A DNA stretch of 64,000 bases from Stenotrophomonas sp. MYb238. Lineage in GTDB: Bacteria; Pseudomonadota; Gammaproteobacteria; Xanthomonadales; Xanthomonadaceae. Positions 53,801-61,669 of the stretch are shown one piece after another. The notes under the pieces are model-generated. The model was not told the DNA's origin and ran no database searches. It worked only from the letters and a program-made list of their open reading frames with translations. The stretch is from the NCBI RefSeq assembly GCF_009496535.1, contig NZ_WIDL01000019.1:1-64000 (forward strand). Direction: 5' to 3'. How positions within the stretch are numbered: position 1 is the first letter of the stretch; each line of letters starts with the position of its first letter. The position numbers and the translations under genes are program-made.

Positions 53801-54196
53801 GTCCGCGCCGACCAGTCCTTCCGCGGCGATGCCGCCATGCGCATGAACGGCCTGCAGTTCCGCCGCGGCCTGGGCGTGGGCGCGGACAGCCGCGTCGATC
53901 TCGCGCTCAAGGGCCGCTGGCACCTGCTGCGCGCCGACCTCGGCATCGACGATGCCTGCCGCGCCGCCGGCGGCATGCAGTTCCAGGTCTGGGGCGACGG
54001 CCGCCTGCTCTACGACAGCGGCCTGGTGAAGGCGCCCGGCGTGGTCAAGCCGGAGCTGGACATCCGCGGCCTGTCCTCGCTGAGCCTGCGCACGCTGGGC
54101 GCGCAGGGCAGCCAACCCGCCCAGGTCTGCGGCAACTGGGCCAACGCCGTGCTGATCGGCGAGGAGGGCGATTCGGCCGAACTCGTCGCCCCATGA
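50834..54196 (+). CDS. GH31 glycosidase with F5/8C and NPCBM domains, probable alpha-N-acetylgalactosaminidase
   Basis: A 1120-residue exported enzyme with signal peptide (LPLPVALLSVLLLPALPLHA). The GH31 part covers about residues 40-790: D375 in KLDVAWTG fits the nucleophile and D426 in WTGDQSSSWD the acid/base, spaced as in the GH31 alpha-GalNAcases described from Enterococcus and Bacteroides rather than the WNDMNE type of alpha-glucosidases. An F5/8 type C domain (about 800-925, ENAFDDDPATWFRT) and an NPCBM domain (about 974-1112) would bind carbohydrate. The GTG start follows GGGGAGCAAG. It leads the outer-membrane half of the GalNAc locus. Substrate assignment is inference from motif spacing and context. 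Confidence 0.85.
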   Translation: MHKRVRRLPLPVALLSVLLLPALPLHAEPVGNLRSVGANDGRDGVRGWDLLTDNGARIRIELPASDIVRVQAGRKGKLTGAGDKAAPIVLPQPRATVQAQLEEDAQEIRVRTDALVLHVQRQPLRLRLERLDDGRATALWQELQPLDLDAEQSVQVLSSQADEAFFGGGQQNGRYQFKGRELEISYSGGWEEGDRPSPAPMLLSSRGWGMLRNTWSDGSYDLRQPDQATLLHREDRFDAYYFVGADLPRLIERYTRLTGRPNMVARWALSYGDADCYNDGDNIKKPGSVPEGWSDGPTGTTIDVVDSVAARYRENDMPGGWILPNDGYGCGYRQLPETVQGLAKYGFKTGLWTENGVDKIAWEVGKAGTRVQKLDVAWTGKGYQFAMDANRQAFNGILDNSDSRPFLWTVMGWAGIQRYAVAWTGDQSSSWDYIRWHVPTLVGSGLSGMAYASGDVDAIFGGSAETFTRDLQWKAFTPVLMGMSGWSSSARKHPWWFDEPYRGINRDYLKLKMRLTPYMYGLVHEAAQTGAPPVRGLMWDNPRDPHARDEAYKYQFLLGRDLLVAPVYRSQAASRGWRRDIHLPEGGWYDYWDGRRVQAGAEGRQFDRQVDLATLPVFVRAGAILPMYPAMLFDGEKPLDEVTFDLYPQGDSSYTLYEDDGSTRRYQQGESSTQLIRVQAPAQGSGPVQVRIDPVQGEYRGQLQQRRYGLRVLNRQAPAAVRLDGRALPALADAAAFAAAGEGWYFDAGERRGTLHVRTATVDIRQPLQLQMDFPAAAAAADDAFPAAPEQGRALPPDSLLVVNRPAEEKGYPLENAFDDDPATWFRTVRNQAIRTGAHEWVIGFGERRMIDGVELAPRNDQHWKHGQVRDYEIYMADSNGEWGQPIARGRLPLKEGLQRIDFPAHAGRLLRFRVLGVQNPDGDGAAGSDPMVTAAQAEAARAVDALQPRDVGPIALSTFRILEQQQPERPARQQYLSQLPLPAALAGSVRADQSFRGDAAMRMNGLQFRRGLGVGADSRVDLALKGRWHLLRADLGIDDACRAAGGMQFQVWGDGRLLYDSGLVKAPGVVKPELDIRGLSSLSLRTLGAQGSQPAQVCGNWANAVLIGEEGDSAELVAP

Positions 54197-54232
54197 CCCC
54201 CGCGTAACGCTGCTGCTCCCCCAACACACCGA

Positions 54233-54253
54233 CCACGGCCGCCGCGGCCGTGG
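54233..54253 (+). promoter_or_regulatory. Intercistronic hairpin between GH31 and receptor genes
   Basis: Stem CCACGGCCG / CGGCCGTGG with loop CCG, 60 bases upstream of the receptor start and with no T run. It may adjust expression between the two genes. Confidence 0.55.
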
Positions 54254-54313
54254 AACGGGATCGCCATGCCCGCCATCCGCTGTTCCGTGCGTCACCGCCA
54301 GGAGAGAACCCCG

Positions 54314-57298
54314 ATGTTGCCAGCCCGCCGCAATCCCAACCGCTGCCTGATCACGCCGCTGTCGCTGGCCGTGGCCAGCGCCCTGATCGCCATCGCCGCG
54401 CCCGCGCTCGCGCAGGATGCCGGCAAGGACAAAGACAAGGACAAGACCACCGAGCTGGCCCGCGTCGAGGTCACCGGTTCCAACATCCGCCGCACCGATG
54501 TGGAGACCGCCTCGCCGGTGCAGGTCATCAGCAAGCAGGACATCCAGAACATGGGCGCCCGCACCCTGCTGCAGGTGCTGGACAACCTGCCGGCCGCGCG
54601 CCCGGCGCAGGTGGATTCCAAATCGCTGTTCACCGGTTCCGACGGCGCCTCGCAGGCCAACCTGCGCGGCCTCGGCCCGCAGGGCACGCTGGTGCTGCTC
54701 AACGGCCGCCGCCTGTCGTACTACGGCGCGCCGTCAGGCTTCCAGACCCAGTTCGTCAACATCGACGCGATTCCCGCCGCCGCCATCGAGCGCATGGAGG
54801 TGCTGACCGACGGCGCCTCGGCCGTGTACGGCACCGACGCGGTGGCCGGCGTCATCAACGTCATCACCAAGAACAACTACCAGGGCCTGGAAGTCAGCGG
54901 CACCTGGGACACCGCGCCGCGCTTCGATTCCTTCGGCGAGAAGCAGGCCAGCATCACCGGCGGCTTCGGCGACCTGTCCACCGACCGCTACAACGTCTAC
55001 GCCAGCGTCAACCTGTACGAGCGCAACGGCATCCCCGACAGCGAGTGGTACGACAAGAACCCGGCGCAGTTCTACGTCAACAATCCGGACTACATCAAGA
55101 ACCTGCGCCTGGACACCGGCAGCGCGCCGGGCGTGTTCAACCCCGGCTACTACTACGCCATCGACCCGGTGACCAACGCGCGCGTGGACGAGGCCGCGCC
55201 GGGCTGCCAGAACGTGCTGCAGGTGGCCACCGGTACCCGCTGCATCTGGCAGACGTGGATGAACCGCCAGATCAACGGCGGCGCCGATTCCCGGCGCGTG
55301 ACCGCCTACGTCAACGGCCATTTCCAGGTGAACGACGCCACCGAGGCGTTCGCCGAGGTGACCTATACCGACATCGACCTGCGCGCCAACGGCGGCACCC
55401 CGCGCGCCTACGGCACCACCACCGGCAACCCGCAGAGCTGGTTCTCGCGCAATACCGGCAACACCGTCAACCAGTTCCTGACCCCGTGGCTCGGTCCGAA
55501 CAACGAGTACAACCACGCCAGCCCTGAGATGAAGGCGCTGATGGGCGGCGTGGTCGGCCTGAGCTACCTGCTGCAGGACGTGGGCGGCAACCACTTCGGC
55601 CAGCGCAACACCGACAAGAGCTATCGCGCGTTGGCCGGCCTGCGCGGCAGCCTCGGCGACAGCGACTGGAGCTGGGAAACCGCCTTCGCCACCGCCGGCG
55701 CCCACTCGGTCACCTACCAGACCACCAACGTCAACCTGAAGGGCTTCGAGAAGGCCTTCGGCCCGTACACGATCGACCCGGGCACCGGGCGGGTGATCAT
55801 CTCCGACCATCCGGCGTACAAGTTCGGCGAGCTCAGCGAGGCCAACGCCGCGCTGATCCGCGAGGCGTTCCCGACCTTCGACATCCAGTCGTGGACGCGC
55901 CTGCACACCTTGGACGGCAAGGTCGAAGGCCCGCTGTTCAAGCTGCCGGCCGGCGAGGTGCGCGCCGCGTTCGGCTTCAACGCCACCCGCGAGACCTTCT
56001 ATACGCCGGGCAACCAGGACGCCGCCGACGGCCTGATCACCCAGCAGGGCGGCTCCTGGTTCGACGGCAAGCGCAACACCTACGCGCTGTTCTCCGAAGC
56101 CGTGGCCCCGCTCACCGACAAGCTGGAACTGGACGCCGCGCTGCGCCTGGACAAGTACCCGGACTTCAGCGCCAACCTCGCGCCGAAGGTCGGCCTGAAG
56201 TACCAGGCGCTGCCGCAGTTGCTGCTGCGCGGCACCTATTCGGAAGGCTTCCGTGCGCCGAGCCTGGCCGAGTCGGGCACCGGCGGCGTGTACGCGCAGA
56301 TCGGCGGCTACCGCGACGAGACCCGCTGCGCCGAGACCAACGCGATCGCCGGCCTGCTGCGCCAGTCCAGCCGTACGGTCGACAAGGACCTGGGCAACAG
56401 CCTGTGGAACAGCGACTGCAGCCGCAACGTGGCGCGCATGACCCAGCCCAACCCGGACCTGAAGCCGGAGAAGGCCAAGATCGCGACGCTGGGCTTCGTG
56501 CTCGAGCCGACCGACTGGCTGTCGGTGTCGGCCGACTACTGGTTCGTGTACCGCCGCAACGAGATCGTCGCGCCGGACTACAGCAAGCCGGAAGAGATCA
56601 GCGCGATGACGCGTTTCCCGATCACCGAGACCGACCTGGCCAACCTGGCCGCGCTGGCCCGCATGTGCGCCGACCCGGCCAGCGGCGTGGCCTGCCCGTC
56701 CACCCTGCCGGGCTACAGCACCGGCAACGTGGCCAGCGTCATCGGCCAGTACAAGAACCGCGGCCGCACCCTGATCGACGGCCTGGACGTGGACGCCCGC
56801 GGCCGCTTCGACCTGGGCGAGTGGGGCCGGCTGAACATCGGCGTGGCCGCGACCATCGCCAACCGCAACATGTACAACTCCGACGACGCCGACGGCTGGT
56901 ACTACGGCAATGTCGTCGGCTACTACAACAACCCGCGCCTGCGCGCCACGTTCAACACCAACTGGACCTACGGCAACTGGGACACCGGCTTCTACGTCAA
57001 CTACGTCGGCGGCACCAAGTGGGCGTACGACCGGGTCGATGGCGAGGACAACAACGCCGAGACGTGCACCGGCAGCTATGTCGATGCGTCGCCCAGCCAG
57101 TGCGAGGGCGCGCCTTCGTGGTGGACGGCCAACCTGAGCGTGAACTGGCGGCCGATCGAGAAGCTGAGCGTGGGCGTGACGGTGAAGAACCTGTTCAACC
57201 GCCTGCCGTTCTACGACCCGAACGACTGGATGAACTTCCCCGGCTACACCAACAACTTCGGCCGCATCTACAGCGTGACGGCCACCTACCGGTTCTGA
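54314..57298 (+). CDS. TonB-dependent receptor of the GalNAc locus
   Basis: A 994-residue outer-membrane receptor of the carbohydrate-type found in xanthomonads. Signal peptide to about residue 33 (LAVASALIAIAAPALAQ), a short charged DKDKDKTTEL linker, a plug starting with ARVEVTGSNIRR and containing SDGASQANLRGLGPQGTLVLLNGRRL (split as SQANLRGLGPQ and VLLNGRRL) and ASAVYGTDAVAGVIN, and a barrel ending ATYRF. There is no STN domain, so it transports only. Start chosen at MLPARR with AGGAGAG upstream. By position it imports GalNAc-containing sugars; AgaO of Shewanella is the functional parallel. Confidence 0.88.
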   Translation: MLPARRNPNRCLITPLSLAVASALIAIAAPALAQDAGKDKDKDKTTELARVEVTGSNIRRTDVETASPVQVISKQDIQNMGARTLLQVLDNLPAARPAQVDSKSLFTGSDGASQANLRGLGPQGTLVLLNGRRLSYYGAPSGFQTQFVNIDAIPAAAIERMEVLTDGASAVYGTDAVAGVINVITKNNYQGLEVSGTWDTAPRFDSFGEKQASITGGFGDLSTDRYNVYASVNLYERNGIPDSEWYDKNPAQFYVNNPDYIKNLRLDTGSAPGVFNPGYYYAIDPVTNARVDEAAPGCQNVLQVATGTRCIWQTWMNRQINGGADSRRVTAYVNGHFQVNDATEAFAEVTYTDIDLRANGGTPRAYGTTTGNPQSWFSRNTGNTVNQFLTPWLGPNNEYNHASPEMKALMGGVVGLSYLLQDVGGNHFGQRNTDKSYRALAGLRGSLGDSDWSWETAFATAGAHSVTYQTTNVNLKGFEKAFGPYTIDPGTGRVIISDHPAYKFGELSEANAALIREAFPTFDIQSWTRLHTLDGKVEGPLFKLPAGEVRAAFGFNATRETFYTPGNQDAADGLITQQGGSWFDGKRNTYALFSEAVAPLTDKLELDAALRLDKYPDFSANLAPKVGLKYQALPQLLLRGTYSEGFRAPSLAESGTGGVYAQIGGYRDETRCAETNAIAGLLRQSSRTVDKDLGNSLWNSDCSRNVARMTQPNPDLKPEKAKIATLGFVLEPTDWLSVSADYWFVYRRNEIVAPDYSKPEEISAMTRFPITETDLANLAALARMCADPASGVACPSTLPGYSTGNVASVIGQYKNRGRTLIDGLDVDARGRFDLGEWGRLNIGVAATIANRNMYNSDDADGWYYGNVVGYYNNPRLRATFNTNWTYGNWDTGFYVNYVGGTKWAYDRVDGEDNNAETCTGSYVDASPSQCEGAPSWWTANLSVNWRPIEKLSVGVTVKNLFNRLPFYDPNDWMNFPGYTNNFGRIYSVTATYRF

Positions 57299-57310
57299 TG
57301 CAGGACCGTT

Positions 57311-57349
57311 GCGTCCTCCCCTGCGTGCATGGCATGAAGGGGAGGACGC
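57311..57349 (+). terminator. Hairpin after the receptor gene
   Basis: Stem GCGTCCTCCCCT / AGGGGAGGACGC (12 bp) with a 15-base loop, just past the stop codon. No T run, so partial termination or message protection ahead of the GH109 gene is more likely than a full stop. Confidence 0.6.
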
Positions 57350-57416
57350 CGCTTCGCCCGCGCGGCACGCCATGCAGGCCGCGACGGGCGCGATTCCAAG
57401 TGAAAGAGGACATGCA

Positions 57417-58772
57417 ATGAAACGCAGGGAATTCATCCTGGCCGGCGCGGCGCTGGCCGCCACCAGCCTGTTGCCGGATACCCCGGCCTGGGCGCGCGGC
57501 CGCAAGGTGCGGCTGGGCATGATCGGTACCGGCATGCGCGGCCAGGTGCTGCTCAAGGAGCTGCTGCGCCGCGACGACGTGGACGTGGTGGCGCTGTGCG
57601 ACATCGAGCCGATCATGCTCGGCCGCGCCACCGCCATGGTCGCCAAGGCCGGCAAGCCGGCGCCGAGGACCTACGGCGCCGACGGCGACGCCAACGCCTG
57701 GAAGCGCCTGCTCGAACAGCGCGGCCTGGACGGGGTGGTCATCGCCACGCCGTGGGAACTGCACGCGCCGATGGCGATCGCCGCGATGCAGGCCAAGGTC
57801 GCGGTCGGCTGCGAAGTGGTGGCCGGCATCACCCTGCAGGACCACTGGGACGTGCTCAACACCCAACTGCAGACCGGCACGCCGTACATGCTGCTGGAGA
57901 ACGTGTGCTACCGCCGCGACGTGATGGCGGCGCTGCAGATGGTGCGCGAGGGCCTGTTCGGCGAACTGGTGCACCTGCAGGGCGGCTACCAGCACGACCT
58001 GCGCGCGGTGAAGTTCAACGACGGCGATCCGGACCATCCCTACGGCAGCGGCGTCGAGTTCGGGCCCAGGGGCTGGTCCGAGGCGCGCTGGCGCACCGAG
58101 CATTCGGTCAGGCGCAACGGCGAGTTGTACCCGAGCCACGGCATCGGCCCGTGCGCGATGTACACCGGCATCAACCGCGGCAACCGCTTCACCCACATCA
58201 ACGCCTTCGCCAGCAAGGCGCGCGGGCTGCACGACTACACCGTGGCCAAGAGCGGCGGCACCACGCATCCGAGCACGAAGGTGCAGTTCAAGCTCGGCGA
58301 CATCGTCACCACCACGCTGGCCTGCGCCAACGGCGAGACCATCCTGCTGCAGCACGACACCTCGCTGCCGCGCCCGTACTCGCTGGGTTTCCGCGTGCAG
58401 GGCACCAAGGGCCTGTGGATGGACCTCAACCACGGCATCCACATCGAGGGCCGCAGCCCGCCGCACGAGTGGGAGGACTTCAAGACCTACCAGGACCGGT
58501 ACGAACATCCGCTGTGGAAGCAGCACGCCGACACCGCCGCCGGCGCCGGCCACGGCGGCATGGACTGGTTCGTGATCCACGCCTTCGTCGAGGCGCTGAA
58601 GGCGCGCGCGCCTATGCCGATCGACATCTTCGACGCGGTGACCTGGAGCGCGATCACGCCGCTGTCCGAACAGTCCATCGCCAACGGCTTCCAGACCCTG
58701 GCGTTCCCCGACTTCACCGGCGGCCTGTGGCAGCAGCGCAAGCCGATCTTCGCCTTCGACGGCAGCTACTGA
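57417..58772 (+). CDS. Tat-exported Gfo/Idh/MocA enzyme, GH109-type alpha-N-acetylgalactosaminidase
   Basis: A 451-residue NAD-dependent glycosidase-like enzyme. The N-terminus is a twin-arginine signal (KRREFILAGAAL), as used by enzymes exported with bound cofactor. The Rossmann loop GMIGTGMRG lies at 35-42. GH109-like motifs follow: VGCEVVAGITLQDHWD, LENVCYRRDVMA, SHGIGPCAMYTGINRGNRF and GGMDWFVIHAF. GH109 enzymes cleave alpha-GalNAc by an NAD-assisted oxidation-elimination route. Within this locus a periplasmic alpha-GalNAcase fits. An upstream ATG would lose the signal. A plain sugar dehydrogenase is the alternative. Confidence 0.87.
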   Translation: MKRREFILAGAALAATSLLPDTPAWARGRKVRLGMIGTGMRGQVLLKELLRRDDVDVVALCDIEPIMLGRATAMVAKAGKPAPRTYGADGDANAWKRLLEQRGLDGVVIATPWELHAPMAIAAMQAKVAVGCEVVAGITLQDHWDVLNTQLQTGTPYMLLENVCYRRDVMAALQMVREGLFGELVHLQGGYQHDLRAVKFNDGDPDHPYGSGVEFGPRGWSEARWRTEHSVRRNGELYPSHGIGPCAMYTGINRGNRFTHINAFASKARGLHDYTVAKSGGTTHPSTKVQFKLGDIVTTTLACANGETILLQHDTSLPRPYSLGFRVQGTKGLWMDLNHGIHIEGRSPPHEWEDFKTYQDRYEHPLWKQHADTAAGAGHGGMDWFVIHAFVEALKARAPMPIDIFDAVTWSAITPLSEQSIANGFQTLAFPDFTGGLWQQRKPIFAFDGSY

Positions 58773-58790
58773 AGCACCTCTCGCCACCCC

Positions 58791-59341
58791 GTAGGAGCGG
58801 CTTCAGCCGCGACAGGGCCTTTCTCGACAAAGGCCCCGTTCGCGGCTGAAGCCGCTCCTACGGCGGGTGGGGCAAGTCTTCAGGCCTCAGCGCCCGCGTC
58901 GGCCACAGGCGATGACGGGCACGCCGGCACTGCCGCCATATTCCCGTAGGAGCGGCTTCAGCCGCGACAGGTTTTCCCGACGAAGGCTCCGTTCGCGGCT
59001 GAAGCCGCTCCTACGGTGGGTGGGGCAAGTCTTCAGGCCTCGGCGCCCGCGTCGGCCACCGGCGATGACGAACACGCCGGCACTTCCGCCACATTCCCGT
59101 AGGAGCGGCTTCAGTCGCGACCAGGCTTTCCCGACGAAGGCCCCGTTCGCGGCTGAAGCCGCTCCTACGGTGGGTGAGGCAAGTCTTCAGGCCTCAGCGC
59201 CCGCGTCGGCCACCGGCGATGACGGACATGCCGGCACTTCCGCCACATTCCCGTAGGAGCGACTTCAGTCGCGACCAGGCTTTCCCGACGAAGGCCCCGT
59301 TCGCGGCTGAAGCCGCTCCTACGGTGGGTGAGGCCATCTTT
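58791..59341. repeat. Four-copy tandem array of REP hairpin plus MATE-gene 3' end
   Basis: Units begin at 58791, 58946, 59099 and 59253, with periods of 155, 153 and 154 bp. Each has a full REP hairpin (GTAGGAGCGGCTTCAG ... CTGAAGCCGCTCCTAC) followed by about 80 bp closely matching the last 20 or so codons of the MATE gene that starts past the array. Small differences show the copies are not brand new. No gene lies in the array. Confidence 0.92.
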
Positions 59342-60805
59342 TCAGGCCTCGGCGTCCGCGTCGGCCACCGGCGATGGCGGGCACGCCGGCACTTCGGCCG
59401 GCGTCGCCAGTTCCGCGGCATGCGGCGGGGCGGCCATCATCGTCGCCTTGCGCCAGCCGCCCCAGCGGTAATAGGCCAGCGACAGCAGCATCGACACCAG
59501 CGAACTGACCGGGAAGCTCCACCAGATCGCGTCGGCACCCCAGTACGGTTGCAGCAGTTCGGCGAAGGGCACGCGCACGCCCCACAGCGAGGCGGCCAGG
59601 ATCAGCAGCGGCGCGATCACCGCGCCGGTGGAGCGCACCACGCCGGAGATCACGAAGCTCACGCCGAAGAACAGGAACGACCACACCGCGATGTGGTTCA
59701 GGTGCCGCGCCACCGCCAGCGCCTGGCTGCCGTCGGGCAGGAACAGCGCCAGCGAATGCCGGTCCAGCAGGATCAGCGGCAGGATCAGCACGCCGGTGAG
59801 CAGGAAGTTGAACAGCACGCCCTTGCGCGCGGTGCCGCGCACCCGGTCCCAGCGGCGCGCACCCACGTTCTGCGCGGCCATCGACGAACACGCCGCGCCG
59901 ATCGCCATGGCCGGCATCTGCACGTAGGTCCACAGCTGCAGCGAGGCGCCGTAAGCCGCGGCGGTGTCGGTGCCGTAGTCGTTGACCATGGTCATCAGCA
60001 TGATCATCGACAGCGAGATCAGCACCATCTGCAGCCCCATCGGCACGCCCTTGACCACCAGCGCGCGGAGGATGGCCAGGTCGATGCGGAACAGCGCCAT
60101 GTCCTTGCGGCCCAGCCACAGCACGTGGCCGCGGTGGCGCATGTAGGCCAGCAGGCCGAGCAGCGACAGCGACTGCGCCAGCAGCGTGGCCCACGCCGCG
60201 CCGGCGATGCCCAGCTGCGGGAACGGGCCTATGCCGAAGATCAGCAGCGGGTTGAGCACGATGTCCAGCGCCACCGACAGCAGCAGGAAGCGGAACGGCG
60301 TGCGCGAATCGCCGGCGCCGCGCAGCGCCGCGCTGAGGAAGGCGAAGGCGTACAGCGTCGGCGTGGCCAGGAAGATGATGCGCAGGTAGGCCTCGGCCAG
60401 CGGCAGCGAGACCGCCGGCGTGCCCATCGCCGCCAGCAGCGGATGCGCCATGAACCAGCCGGCGATGGCGATCAGCACCGAGATGCCGATGAAGAACGTG
60501 GCGCTGGTGCCCATCACCCGCCGCGCCTGGGGCACGTCGCGCGCGCCCATCGCCTGGCCGATCAGGATGGTGGCGGCCATGCCGATGCCGAACACCGAAC
60601 CGATCAGGAAGAACATGATGTTGTTGGCGTTGGCCGTGGCGGTCAGCGCCGCCTCGCCCAGGAACTTGCCGACCCAGATCGCGTTGACCGAGCCGTTGAG
60701 CGACTGGGCGATGTTGCCGGCCAGGATGGGCAGGGCGAACAGCAGCAGGTTGCGCCCGATCGGGCCTTCGGTCAGCGAACGGGTCGGGGGGGCGGCGGCG
60801 GTCAT
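59342..60805 (-). CDS. MATE family multidrug/toxin efflux transporter
   Basis: A 487-residue inner-membrane antiporter with 12 helices in two homologous halves. PILAGNIAQSLNGSVNAIWVG in helix 1 (here cut: PILAGNIAQSLNG and VNAIWVG), IGQAMGARD, and in the second half GASLQLWTYVQMPAMAIG and AQNVGARRWDR are MATE hallmarks. It likely exports cationic compounds with H+ or Na+; the substrate is unknown. The C-terminal tail (VPACPPSPVADADAEA) has been copied four times downstream with a REP element. It is divergent from the small lipoprotein gene. Confidence 0.93.
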   Translation of the reverse strand: MTAAAPPTRSLTEGPIGRNLLLFALPILAGNIAQSLNGSVNAIWVGKFLGEAALTATANANNIMFFLIGSVFGIGMAATILIGQAMGARDVPQARRVMGTSATFFIGISVLIAIAGWFMAHPLLAAMGTPAVSLPLAEAYLRIIFLATPTLYAFAFLSAALRGAGDSRTPFRFLLLSVALDIVLNPLLIFGIGPFPQLGIAGAAWATLLAQSLSLLGLLAYMRHRGHVLWLGRKDMALFRIDLAILRALVVKGVPMGLQMVLISLSMIMLMTMVNDYGTDTAAAYGASLQLWTYVQMPAMAIGAACSSMAAQNVGARRWDRVRGTARKGVLFNFLLTGVLILPLILLDRHSLALFLPDGSQALAVARHLNHIAVWSFLFFGVSFVISGVVRSTGAVIAPLLILAASLWGVRVPFAELLQPYWGADAIWWSFPVSSLVSMLLSLAYYRWGGWRKATMMAAPPHAAELATPAEVPACPPSPVADADAEA

Positions 60806-60907
60806 GGGCGCGGGTCGATGGCTGAATGCGGACAGTAGCATCGCCGCTGTGACGAGGGTTGCAGGTGCCGCTACGATGACCTGCATGCATCCAAGGGAGA
60901 AGCGGCA

Positions 60908-61160
60908 ATGCTGAAACCGCTGTGTGGCGCGCTGGTGGTGCTGGGCCTGTCGGCCTGCGCCAGCTCCGAGCGGCTGATGGACGCCGGCGTGCGCCCGGCC
61001 GACCGCGCCGATTGCCTGGTCGGCGGCGAGCGCGCCGACGCGCGCCACGAGGGCGGCGTACCTTCGGCGCGCAGCCGCCGCTGCAATCCCGACGACAGCC
61101 TGAACTGGACCATCGGCCAGCCGCGCAAGGATGCGATGGACGTGGATTTCAGGAAAAAGC

Positions 61161-61168
<8 letters not shown>
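60908..61168 (+). CDS. Small lipoprotein of unknown function
   Basis: An 86-residue protein with a clear signal peptide and lipobox (VLGLSAC, C17), then an Arg/Asp-rich region with two more Cys residues and an ending NWTIGQPRKDAMDVDFRKKHD (split: NWTIGQP, MDVDFRKKHD). GGGAGAAG lies eight bases upstream of the ATG. Its 3' end overlaps hslR by eight bases, so the pair is coupled. Family not recognised. Confidence 0.72.
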
Positions 61169-61571
<403 letters not shown>

Positions 61572-61669
61572 CCGCGCGCCGCCTTGCGCGCCGTCGCCGG
61601 CGGTGTGCCGCCTTGGCCGTGGCAACGGTCGCGAAATCAGCCGCGGCGCAGGCGTTCATGGTGCGGCGT

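Noticed and set aside
50783-54295. Long minus-strand open frame opposite the GH31 gene
   Set aside because: Low-complexity His/Arg/Ala antisense frame over a well-supported gene.
54734-57655. Long minus-strand open frame opposite the GalNAc-locus receptor
   Set aside because: Same antisense signature; the plus-strand gene has signal peptide, plug and barrel.
58791-59341. Possible CRISPR array
   Set aside because: The units are about 154 bp, have no unique spacers and consist of a REP hairpin plus a gene-end copy; no cas genes nearby.
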